This document shows, one piece after another, positions 30,493 through 38,346 of a DNA stretch of 64,000 nucleotides. The notes beneath the pieces are model-generated. The model saw only the letters and a list, made by a program, of their open reading frames with translations. It had not been told where the DNA came from and did no database searches. The first letter of the stretch is position 1, and each line of letters begins with the position of its first letter. A program made the translations under genes and the position numbers. The stretch comes from an uncultured Poribacteria bacterium (GTDB lineage Bacteria > Poribacteria > WGA-4E > WGA-3G), in NCBI GenBank assembly GCA_951828385.1, contig OX639973.1:4083200-4147199 (forward strand), given 5' to 3'.

Positions 30493-33098
30493 TTACCCTC
30501 AATGATACGGATAGGTCTTAAACTATCCAAAAAAAATAGATTTACCCGAACCGGGTGTTCTCTGTCGTGCAAATGCTCATAGAGAGAACGGAACACAGAC
30601 ATTTTATCTCCTTGAATCTCATCTATCTCAGGCAACTGTTCTGCTATTAGATGTTTAAAAATATTTCTGCCAGCACTCTGCAGCACATCAGGCATATAAA
30701 ACTCATAAACTAATCCGTTGATGATCCACTCAAAATATCTAAGCACAGCGTAGTCGCGGGAGTCTGCCAAATCTTTGCTGTTTGTTGTCGGTTGTTGCTG
30801 GAGATATATGAGGTAATCAACGAGTTTACGAACTAAATTTTTCTGTGTGGCATCGATATCGGGAACAGGAATCTGCCTTATATAGTCACTGCGTGCCTCA
30901 AGTTTACCGCCGTCTAACTGTTTAGATGCTTGCGAATAGAACCACTCCACAGGGAGTGTATTGAGTAAACCGCATAACCACTTTTCGTCGGTCGGAATAA
31001 CGTAGCAGGTGTATCCACAATAAAAACCTTCAGTCTCAACGGCGAAAGTTTGGGAATCATAAAGATTTGGACACACCAGTTTGGGTTGCGCGAAATGCTC
31101 CCCTTCCTCAAGAGATGCCTGGAGTTCATACCATTCCTGTTCATCTCCTCTTTTGTTCAGAAGTTCTTTGTATTTTTCTAAGTATTTCAGGATTGCAGGA
31201 TAAGCGTTAATTTCTATACCGCGGTAGGTAAAGATTAACCACTGATCCTTTGACTCTGCCTGCCAGCGTCTGATATCCGGTCCCTGCAAAAACGGCTTCA
31301 AAATATCAACGGATGAAGGATGTGCAGCGATGAGTTCATCCCGTGTTGCGCTGTCTACCACAAATACTTCAGTCGGTACTGTTTCGATGCCGAAATAGGA
31401 CGGATCCTTGATATATTCTCCTAATGGAGTACCTGCGTTACGGAAGTTTTGCAGCAGATCCAAAACCTCCGGCGATTCAATGGGTTTTCCGTCGGAGTCT
31501 AAGGCTTTCTCCACGATCGGATAGCGATATCTGAAACCTTGTCGAACGAGCGCGACGATGTCTTTTGGTAATTTAACCTGATGTTTCTGCTCAAAGGCAG
31601 CAACATTTCTATAATCGTTCCGAAATGCTGCGACGATATCCATTCCTAACTCTTTGGCAGTAATTAAATCTTCTTTTGCTTTCCCCCATTCTTGCAAATG
31701 TAGCCACGCTTCTCCGCGATTGTAATAACTACTGACATGATTAGGTTTTAGTGCTATTACTTTGGTATATTCTTTAATAGCCCTATTAAGTTCACCTTTG
31801 CTATCATAAGTGAGGCCGCGCGTATAATATGCTTCGGCAAACTCTGGATCCAGCCGGATCGCCTCATTTAAATTAGCGATAGCGTTGTCAAAATCACCTT
31901 TAAAACTATAAGCAGCTCCGCGAGCATTATATGATGGGGCATGATTTGGATCCAACCGAATTCCCTCATTCAACATAGCAATAGCGTTGTCAAAATCACC
32001 TTTAGAGAAGTAAGCAGAACTAAGAACATTATAAAGTTCGGGTGCCTTTAGTCCAAGTGCTATCGTCTTACTAAAGTCGGCAATGGCGTTACCAAAATTA
32101 TTTTTGTAGAGGTGAGCAAGTCCACGACCGTGATAGCCTTTCGGATCATTCGGATAAAGTTGAATTGCCTTGTTAGAGTCAGCGAGAGCGTTGTCAAAAT
32201 CTCCTTTGCCGCGGTAAACAGCACTACGACCGTTGTATGCCTCGGCATATCCGTGATTCAGCTCTATCGCCTTGTTAAAATCGGCCAGAGCGTTATCAAG
32301 TTCACCCGTGGATAGATAAGTCAAGCCTCGCCCGCTATAGGCCTCGGCAGTCTCAGGGCTCTGTTGTATTACGTTAGTAAAACGTTTACCGGCTTCCTGA
32401 TAACGTTTGTTTTTTTCTTCAGCGTTATCCGCGTTCTCTCCATCAGTCTGAGCGTTAATCCCTTTACGAACCTCTTTGTAGATCCCCAAACGACTGGCCT
32501 GGCTTCCAATAAAACCGTGGATATCCCCGTAAACCTTTTCAGTGGAGATACCAAATTCCTTTTCAATGTAGTTTAACAAAGGGTGCTTGAGGTCTTTAGG
32601 GATAACGATTACGATGTCCGGTTCAACAAAACCATCGGGCGGTCTAACAAATATGCTTTTCTGTGTTTCGACCCGATTTTCTGGATATGCCTTCTGAGGT
32701 TCTCTAATCCAATCTTTTATTATTCCATTTTTGTTTTGTAAAATAATCCTACCATCTTTAGAAGGGGAGCCGTTGCAAGCGAAGAAGAGAGCCGTACGGT
32801 AATCGGTCGTGAAATCTATTAGATTGGTTTTACCACCGTAGTGTTGAATTTCGGTTAGAATTTCAAATTCGGCTGTTTTCTTGATGTGCCTTTTTGCCTT
32901 CTCCAATTCTGCTTTTTGAACGTCTTCTATGTCAAGGTGTAAAGCCTTGGCACTCTCAAGTTCACGCCAAAGGTTTGAGGATACTTTCTCATAGCATTCC
33001 GGTTCACCACGGTAAATGTAATCGCCCTCAGCAGAGATTTTCACTATTTTGCCGATTATCTCTAAAATCCGGTTTAGTTCGGTTTGTTGTGTGCTCAT
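30486..33098 (-). CDS. FRG - TPR - TaqI_C-like target-recognition fusion protein
   Basis: 870 residues from the ATG at 33098, chosen for the ideal GGAGGAGAAAA before it; a 16-codon longer frame exists. Residues ~24-210 are an FRG domain (DYIYRGEPE, SSNLWRELE, EIQHYGGKTNLIDFTTDYRT). Residues ~250-485 hold seven TPRs. A junction at ~466-515 (EWGKAKEDLITAKELGM, FEQKHQVKLPKDI) is shared with the TPR-UPF0175 protein. Residues ~597-750 match the TaqI_C/Eco57I C-terminal specificity region (ILKPFLQGPDIRRW, WLIFTYRGIEINAYPAI, GFYCGYTCYVIPTD, LCGLLNTLPVEWFY, YIRQIPVPD), and the tail to FFLDSLRPIRIIEGKW looks like the end of type IIG enzymes. There are no methyltransferase motifs. It probably recognises DNA while carrying an FRG effector or sensor. 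Confidence 0.82.
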   Translation of the reverse strand: MSTQQTELNRILEIIGKIVKISAEGDYIYRGEPECYEKVSSNLWRELESAKALHLDIEDVQKAELEKAKRHIKKTAEFEILTEIQHYGGKTNLIDFTTDYRTALFFACNGSPSKDGRIILQNKNGIIKDWIREPQKAYPENRVETQKSIFVRPPDGFVEPDIVIVIPKDLKHPLLNYIEKEFGISTEKVYGDIHGFIGSQASRLGIYKEVRKGINAQTDGENADNAEEKNKRYQEAGKRFTNVIQQSPETAEAYSGRGLTYLSTGELDNALADFNKAIELNHGYAEAYNGRSAVYRGKGDFDNALADSNKAIQLYPNDPKGYHGRGLAHLYKNNFGNAIADFSKTIALGLKAPELYNVLSSAYFSKGDFDNAIAMLNEGIRLDPNHAPSYNARGAAYSFKGDFDNAIANLNEAIRLDPEFAEAYYTRGLTYDSKGELNRAIKEYTKVIALKPNHVSSYYNRGEAWLHLQEWGKAKEDLITAKELGMDIVAAFRNDYRNVAAFEQKHQVKLPKDIVALVRQGFRYRYPIVEKALDSDGKPIESPEVLDLLQNFRNAGTPLGEYIKDPSYFGIETVPTEVFVVDSATRDELIAAHPSSVDILKPFLQGPDIRRWQAESKDQWLIFTYRGIEINAYPAILKYLEKYKELLNKRGDEQEWYELQASLEEGEHFAQPKLVCPNLYDSQTFAVETEGFYCGYTCYVIPTDEKWLCGLLNTLPVEWFYSQASKQLDGGKLEARSDYIRQIPVPDIDATQKNLVRKLVDYLIYLQQQPTTNSKDLADSRDYAVLRYFEWIINGLVYEFYMPDVLQSAGRNIFKHLIAEQLPEIDEIQGDKMSVFRSLYEHLHDREHPVRVNLFFLDSLRPIRIIEGKW

Positions 33099-33188
33099 TT
33101 TTCTCCTCCACAAGGCGGATTTCTTGAGTGAAATGATAACATGCAAGGTGAACAGATGTCAACTGAACTCGGAGGTTTAAACAATTAA

Positions 33189-33310
33189 TAGGACTTACGC
33201 ATGCTGCTCTTTTGTAGCACAAACTTCCCAGTTTGTGCCACCAGAACGCTGTGTTTTCCGAAAATTCTCATCTAACAGAACGGGCTGCAGTCAAAATTGC
33301 GTAAGTCCTA
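33189..33310. mobile_element. 122-bp MITE with 13-bp inverted repeats and 7-bp target duplication
   Basis: Perfect terminal repeats TAGGACTTACGCA (33189-33201) and TGCGTAAGTCCTA (33298-33310), flanked on both sides by CAATTAA (33182-33188 and 33311-33317). It encodes nothing. Inside is the palindrome GTAGCACAAACTTCCC/AGTTTGTGCC (33214-33239), which is also a module of the 128-bp element. It sits ~90 bp upstream of the FRG gene start. Confidence 0.85.
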
Positions 33311-33334
33311 CAATTAATTTCAAATCACATACCG

Positions 33335-33402
33335 CTCCGCTGGAGCGGAAGATTGGGAATGCCGCGCGGACTATAGACATATCGCTCCGCCGGAGCGTAA
33401 TC
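33335..33402. repeat. Two CGCTCC(A)GGAGCG palindromes
   Basis: CCGCTCCGCTGGAGCGG and TCGCTCCGCCGGAGCG lie about 45 bp apart in the gap behind the type IIG gene. They may serve as a terminator-like structure, but no T-run follows. Confidence 0.5.
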
Positions 33403-33444
33403 CGCGAAATCTGCGTAATCCGTCTAATCCGCGATTCAGACAAT

Positions 33445-36400
33445 TTATTGCATCGCCTCTTCCACAATAGCAATATCTTCTTGTGTTAAATTATACAAGG
33501 CATACACGCGTTTATCAATCTCTTGCTCCAAATCAGCGGTATCTGCATCTGGATTGGCGATTTTCGCCTCAAGGATCTGGTTGACAATCTTAATGATTCC
33601 AGTCTGTTGCTCATAGGCAACCGCCGGTATGGGAAATTCTTTCACGTAATTGTTAATCCAACGACTTGTCCCCATGCCACTTGTCTCCGCAACAAGGCTC
33701 AGATAAAAACGAATTGTACTTGAATTTAAGATGCCGAGAAGAAATTTTGAGTCTATATCCGGTGGTGGCAGTAAGAAATATGCAGAATTTAGGAGATAGA
33801 CTTCGTCGTTACAAAGGGCAAATCGCCCCAAATCTGACAATTCAATCCATACAATTTTTTTCTTTTTGAAGTCATCATAAAATGAGCAAGCTCTTAGATT
33901 TGTCCAATGTTGCCCTTGTGCTCCGCGATTTTTGAACTTATCCCCAAATGAATCCAAATGTTCATATATATCAGGATAATCTTTTTCTACATTAACCCCG
34001 TTTTTAGTCAATAAAACATACTGTTTCGGTAAAGTGTAACTGTAGCGAGAAATATCTCTCCCTCTCAAAATGGGTTTTATGATTTCGGTATTGATAGGAT
34101 TTTTCTCACAAAACTCTCGTTTTTGATCCTCGTCTATAAGAAAAGCTTCATTGCTACCAGTTGCAATACCAAGTCTTATTTTTGTGTTCAGCTCTTCGAG
34201 CGTTTTTCCTTGTGACTCCAATTTCTTTTGAAGTTCAACAAGTTTTGGTTCAGCAAGATTCCACGACTTTGAATCAAAGTACACTTGGGGATAGTTAAAG
34301 CCGTTGACACTTACAAAATCTTCAAAACTCTCACCTGAAAATGGAGAATTAACAACAATACAAAAGTCATCAGAGGAATTTGTCGGTTTACGAGACACAA
34401 TTATCGAAACATTAACAATAGCACTCTCGAAAACCTGTGAGTCCTCAATATTTAACATTCTGAGCAGAATGTTTTTACTATGAAGCAGATTTCGGATTGG
34501 TGCTCCATATTCCGCCCTCAAGTATGAATTTGAGGTGATGAAACTAAGGATACCCCCTTCGTTTTGTAGGTCTATCGCTTTCTCAATGAAATAGCAATAG
34601 ATATCCGCAAAAGGTTGGTAAGATTGATAACCGTTCTTGATTTTGGCTTTAAGTTGCTTTGGAATCTTATCATGGCTAATGTAAGGCGGATTGCCAATTA
34701 CCACATCGAACCCGTTTGTAATACCGAACATCCATTCGGGGTCAAAGAAATCTGCGGTAACGTTCTGGTCGTAAGGATCCCACTCCGCTATCTTTTTAGT
34801 CGTCTCACTCGGAAACCCGTCCCGTTTGAGCAGTGTGCTGATCTCGGTGCGGAGTTCCGCGTCACGTTGTCTGTATCGGTCTTTGGTTCTCGGTGTTCGG
34901 GCGGTGAAGTGCCGACGGCGTACCTCTTCTAACGCCTGCTCCTTCGTGTCTATCTCCGGGTTGCGGAGCGACATTTGTGCGGGTTTCTCTATATCAAGGA
35001 GTGTATTCGCTGCGACAAACTTCGTCTCAAGGTTCGGCAAGGGACGCACGCCGCGGTTCTCGCGCGTCTCGTCAATCCGCTGCTCTACAATCAGTGAGAT
35101 AAAGAAGCGGAGTTTGGCGATCTGTGTAGCGATGGGTTGGATGTCCACGCCATAGATGCAATTCTCTATGAGATAGAGTTTTCTGCCGTAATCGAGTGCA
35201 TTGCGTTCAAATGCCTCGTTGATATTTTCAATTTCGCGTTCCAATTCGTCAATCGTGCTTTCTCGGATAACACTGTCGTCAATTTTCTCTGCTTCTGTGA
35301 TGGTGCTTTGAACTCTGTCGATTTGCCGTTGTCGCCACTGTGCGTTGCGGGGATCGAGTTTGCTGAGCAGGAAGACGAGTTTGTGAAGGATACCCATCGG
35401 GAAGGCACCGGAACCGCACGCCGGGTCGAGGATCTTGAGCGTATCAATGGCGGCGATGAGGTGTGCCACTTCGGTATCGGTGAATTGGTGGGGTTCGTCG
35501 TTGTAGGCAAGCAGGTGCCGGAGTCTATCTTCTATTGCACTGTTCGTAGGTTGGGTTGAACGAAGAGAAACCCAACGGGAAAGCCCGTTTTGGAGATAAG
35601 CAATCAAGGATTCATCTACCATGTAATTGACGACTTCACGCGGGGTATAGAACGAACCGGTCTGTTTACGAGCAGTCGTGCCGGTTTCAGGATTATATGC
35701 TGCAAGGAGATTTTCAAAAACTTGACCGAGTAACTCGGGGTCCAAGGCGACTTCTTGCTCTATCGGTGTGTTCTCTGCGATCGTGAACTTGTAGCGGTTG
35801 AGGATATGGATTAAGCCGCGCACGGTATACTTGCTATTTTTTGTACCATAGACGGCATTGAGATTGACCGCCTGCGGTTCGGAGAAGAAGAGCGCGTTTG
35901 GTACACAAAGCGGGTTGTCGTCTCTATCAGAGAATCCGTCTATACGCAAGATCGTTTTCGCATCGTCCGGTGCGGATTTATCCAGACACTCAAACAGCCC
36001 ACCGTTGAGGAACGGAATCGATTCAAACAGACGCAGAGCCGCGTCGGGATCCTTGAAATAGCGTTTGTAGCGGTAGAGAGAAGTGATGTTATAGTGCTGT
36101 CTGCCCTCGCCGCGGAATTTGCGGGTATTCGGTTTTTCAGGTGTATTCATCTCTTGATTCAACGTGGCGAAAAACAGGTTTTGGAGGATTGCCTTGTAGT
36201 AGGTGCTTTCATCCGCATCCACATTTGTGAGCAGCTCCACAATCTCATCTGCGTCAAAAAGGACATTCGACACAAGGTCTTTTTCTTTCAGAAACCAGAC
36301 GAAGATGAGCCGCGTAATCAGGCGGATGATACACGTGGCGTTGCGGATACTTTCATTGTCACCCGCCTCGGTTGAACCCCCCTGGCCCCCCTTATCAGGG

Positions 36401-37140
36401 GGGAATGTCACCTGACTCACTGCCCAGAAATACCAATCCGCTATCTCTTTGAAGAAGCGTCTGTTGAGTTCGGAGGTGTCTAATGCCTGCTGCCACGCCC
36501 GATGCAATTCAAGAAAATTCGTAAACCCGTACCGCTGATAGAGGGCATCCAGCGATAGGTCTGCTAAGATGTCAAGGTGTGCGCGGTGCGGATTCACAAC
36601 GTCAATATCTTTGATGAGTGTCACTTTTTCGAGGACATCGCGATCTTGATCGCGTTGGCTGGGTCTGCGGTTGATAATGGCGAAGGTCAGCGCGTGTCCG
36701 TGCTGGAAAATCAGCAGCGCCGGCATCGCATAGCATTTATTGATTTCGCGAGCGATACTGGCAAGTGCGGTGCGGGAGTAGGTATCTCCTTTGAGTTTGA
36801 TAGCAAGAAAGAGATAGGAGTAGTAAATCGTATTGTCAATGCCTTGGTCTTCATGAAAGACAATCGTTTCTTGTGTGTGCTGTGTGATTTCGTCAGCGGT
36901 AAGTTGAAAGAGGAAGTCTGCGGTGTCCCATTCGTGTAGCAGTGCCTTCTGTCGGTTCATCCGCTTATGCCTGTCAAAGTCTTCAAGAAATGCCGTGACG
37001 GTATTTTCCGTTCGGCTAAGAGTTCGCTGGCTTTGGTAGCCTAACACCTTGAGGAGGTGGGTGGCGTTTTCGTGGGTTTCACCGTCCGTAAAATTGTTAA
37101 GCGCGCGTTGGATGTCGGTTCTGATATGTGTTTGATGCAT
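33445..37140 (-). CDS. Type IIG-like restriction-modification enzyme (Eco57I/TaqI_C family)
   Basis: 1231 residues. The N-terminal ~450 residues are a helical region with no nuclease motif I can assign. The gamma-class adenine methyltransferase core follows: GSFYTPREVVNYMVDESL near residue 495, motif I LDPACGSGAFPMGIL near 572, and motif IV GNPPYISHD with Asn817-Pro-Pro-Tyr820. The C-terminal TaqI_C-like specificity region (~1010-1190) has IIKPILRGRDISRYS, YVLLTKNGVNVEKDYPDI, LLNSAYFLLPPPD and LLGILNSSTIRFYLS. The gene would modify adenine and, if the N-terminus is a nuclease, cut nearby. AAGGAAA precedes the ATG. Two palindromic repeats are inserted in frame, at 35550-35576 and 36386-36403. 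The FRG-TPR gene starts ~350 bp downstream. Confidence 0.87.
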   Translation of the reverse strand: MHQTHIRTDIQRALNNFTDGETHENATHLLKVLGYQSQRTLSRTENTVTAFLEDFDRHKRMNRQKALLHEWDTADFLFQLTADEITQHTQETIVFHEDQGIDNTIYYSYLFLAIKLKGDTYSRTALASIAREINKCYAMPALLIFQHGHALTFAIINRRPSQRDQDRDVLEKVTLIKDIDVVNPHRAHLDILADLSLDALYQRYGFTNFLELHRAWQQALDTSELNRRFFKEIADWYFWAVSQVTFPPDKGGQGGSTEAGDNESIRNATCIIRLITRLIFVWFLKEKDLVSNVLFDADEIVELLTNVDADESTYYKAILQNLFFATLNQEMNTPEKPNTRKFRGEGRQHYNITSLYRYKRYFKDPDAALRLFESIPFLNGGLFECLDKSAPDDAKTILRIDGFSDRDDNPLCVPNALFFSEPQAVNLNAVYGTKNSKYTVRGLIHILNRYKFTIAENTPIEQEVALDPELLGQVFENLLAAYNPETGTTARKQTGSFYTPREVVNYMVDESLIAYLQNGLSRWVSLRSTQPTNSAIEDRLRHLLAYNDEPHQFTDTEVAHLIAAIDTLKILDPACGSGAFPMGILHKLVFLLSKLDPRNAQWRQRQIDRVQSTITEAEKIDDSVIRESTIDELEREIENINEAFERNALDYGRKLYLIENCIYGVDIQPIATQIAKLRFFISLIVEQRIDETRENRGVRPLPNLETKFVAANTLLDIEKPAQMSLRNPEIDTKEQALEEVRRRHFTARTPRTKDRYRQRDAELRTEISTLLKRDGFPSETTKKIAEWDPYDQNVTADFFDPEWMFGITNGFDVVIGNPPYISHDKIPKQLKAKIKNGYQSYQPFADIYCYFIEKAIDLQNEGGILSFITSNSYLRAEYGAPIRNLLHSKNILLRMLNIEDSQVFESAIVNVSIIVSRKPTNSSDDFCIVVNSPFSGESFEDFVSVNGFNYPQVYFDSKSWNLAEPKLVELQKKLESQGKTLEELNTKIRLGIATGSNEAFLIDEDQKREFCEKNPINTEIIKPILRGRDISRYSYTLPKQYVLLTKNGVNVEKDYPDIYEHLDSFGDKFKNRGAQGQHWTNLRACSFYDDFKKKKIVWIELSDLGRFALCNDEVYLLNSAYFLLPPPDIDSKFLLGILNSSTIRFYLSLVAETSGMGTSRWINNYVKEFPIPAVAYEQQTGIIKIVNQILEAKIANPDADTADLEQEIDKRVYALYNLTQEDIAIVEEAMQ
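35550..35576. repeat. In-frame palindrome GTTGGGTT/AACCCAAC inside the type IIG gene
   Basis: Perfect 8-bp arms with an 11-base loop. It encodes the segment SRWVSLRSTQPTNS between the 'YTPRE' helix and motif I, a place where family members vary. Confidence 0.7.
36386..36403. repeat. In-frame palindrome CCCCCCTTATCAGGGGGG inside the type IIG gene
   Basis: 7-bp arms with a 4-base loop, encoding PPDKGGQGG near residue 247. The surrounding protein is helical, so this reads as a foreign linker inserted in frame. Confidence 0.75.
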
Positions 37141-37206
37141 TGTTATTTTCCTTGAGGGTTATATTTGTTTAGTTTATCTGATATTCCACACAGATGCAAG
37201 TGTTAA

Positions 37207-37235
37207 TTGACAAATAAACCTTATTCGCGTAAAAT
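37207..37235 (+). promoter_or_regulatory. Sigma-70 promoter for the TPR gene
   Basis: TTGACA, exactly 17 bp, TAAAAT, 36 bp before the ATG at 37271. It lies in the divergent gap with the type IIG gene. Confidence 0.6.
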
Positions 37236-37270
37236 AGAACACAATATCTTGTTAAGGAACACTATGCACT

Positions 37271-38218
37271 ATGCCACATCCAATCGCTGATGCCGAAACC
37301 TTAGAAACGGAAGGCAAACTCGCCGAAGCTATTCAAGTCTACGATGACATCCTCAACACAACTGACGGCACATCAACACTTGCACTTGTTAATTTTCGAC
37401 TTGGTGCCATCTATCACGAGTGGCGGGAACTCTTTACGGCACAACGGTTTTTCGCACAAGCACATCAACTTGACCCAAGTAATGCCGACATCCGAGATGC
37501 GATTGCTGAACTCAATCGGCATTTTTCAGAAAATCGGGAAGCAGTTGCCGACGAGATGTCCCGCAAAAACAGTGACCAGATTGTGTCCCTTTTCCGCATC
37601 GCTACTGGGATCAAACTCCTGACAATGGAGAAACCCGTACAAGCCTATCCCTTACTCAAGAGCCGCACTAAGATTTTTCCGAACGCCGCTATGGCGAAAC
37701 ACCTCCTCACCGATATCCAGATCACCGAAGATGAGCGAAACTCAGCGATCAATTTCCTATTGGAAAGGGATTGGCTTGTGAATACCGGCGCGTCGCTTTA
37801 TACAATCACAGAAAAGGGGTTATATAACTTTTATATCGAACTGGCGCAGTTGCATGTTGCCAACGCTGCTTGGACGGAAGCGGTGATGTGTTATGGGCAG
37901 GCGTATTGGCTGGATCCGGGGCAAGCGTATCCACGCTACCAACTTGTTATTTGTCATGCTGAGATGGAGGCTTGGGATGCGGCAGTTGAGACTATTGCGG
38001 AACTTCCTGCTGGGGTGCCGGACGGTGTAGATCCTATCGCGTACCACACCGCCGTGGCGCAGAGTTATCACCATATTTATCAAACCACGCAAGACGATGC
38101 TGCCAAACAGAGCGTCGTTGAAGCGTGCGAAACAGTGTTGCGTTTAGACAAGAAGGCGAAAGAGATTTCAAAACTTCTTGCATCGTATCAGCGAAAGAAA
38201 GCGTGGTGGCGTAGATGA
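37271..38218 (+). CDS. TPR protein of unknown function
   Basis: 315 residues, soluble. TPR-like helical pairs are visible at ~10-70 (LETEGKLAEAIQVYDDIL, RFFAQAHQLDPSNADIRDAI), and again at ~195-300 (LHVANAAWTEAVMCYGQAYWLDP; in part). The centre (~95-180) has no recognised domain but includes a possible winged-helix-like stretch (NFLLERDWLVNTGASLYTIT). It diverges from the type IIG enzyme and has its own consensus promoter. It probably acts as a protein-interaction adaptor. Confidence 0.7.
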   Translation: MPHPIADAETLETEGKLAEAIQVYDDILNTTDGTSTLALVNFRLGAIYHEWRELFTAQRFFAQAHQLDPSNADIRDAIAELNRHFSENREAVADEMSRKNSDQIVSLFRIATGIKLLTMEKPVQAYPLLKSRTKIFPNAAMAKHLLTDIQITEDERNSAINFLLERDWLVNTGASLYTITEKGLYNFYIELAQLHVANAAWTEAVMCYGQAYWLDPGQAYPRYQLVICHAEMEAWDAAVETIAELPAGVPDGVDPIAYHTAVAQSYHHIYQTTQDDAAKQSVVEACETVLRLDKKAKEISKLLASYQRKKAWWRR

Positions 38219-38235
38219 AGGGTAGAGAAATGCTG

Positions 38236-38264
38236 TTGACAAAAACGGAGGCATCTGATAAAGT
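38236..38264 (+). promoter_or_regulatory. Sigma-70 promoter for the DegT aminotransferase gene
   Basis: TTGACA, 17 bp, TAAAGT, ~80 bp before the ATG at 38347. A hairpin CGCGGTT TGT AACCGCG (38290-38306) lies between promoter and gene. Confidence 0.5.
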
Positions 38265-38346
38265 ATCACATATTTCGTGCCTTTGTAGGCGCGGTTTGTA
38301 ACCGCGATACCTTCAAACTATGTCCTAACATTTGTGGAGGAGAAAG

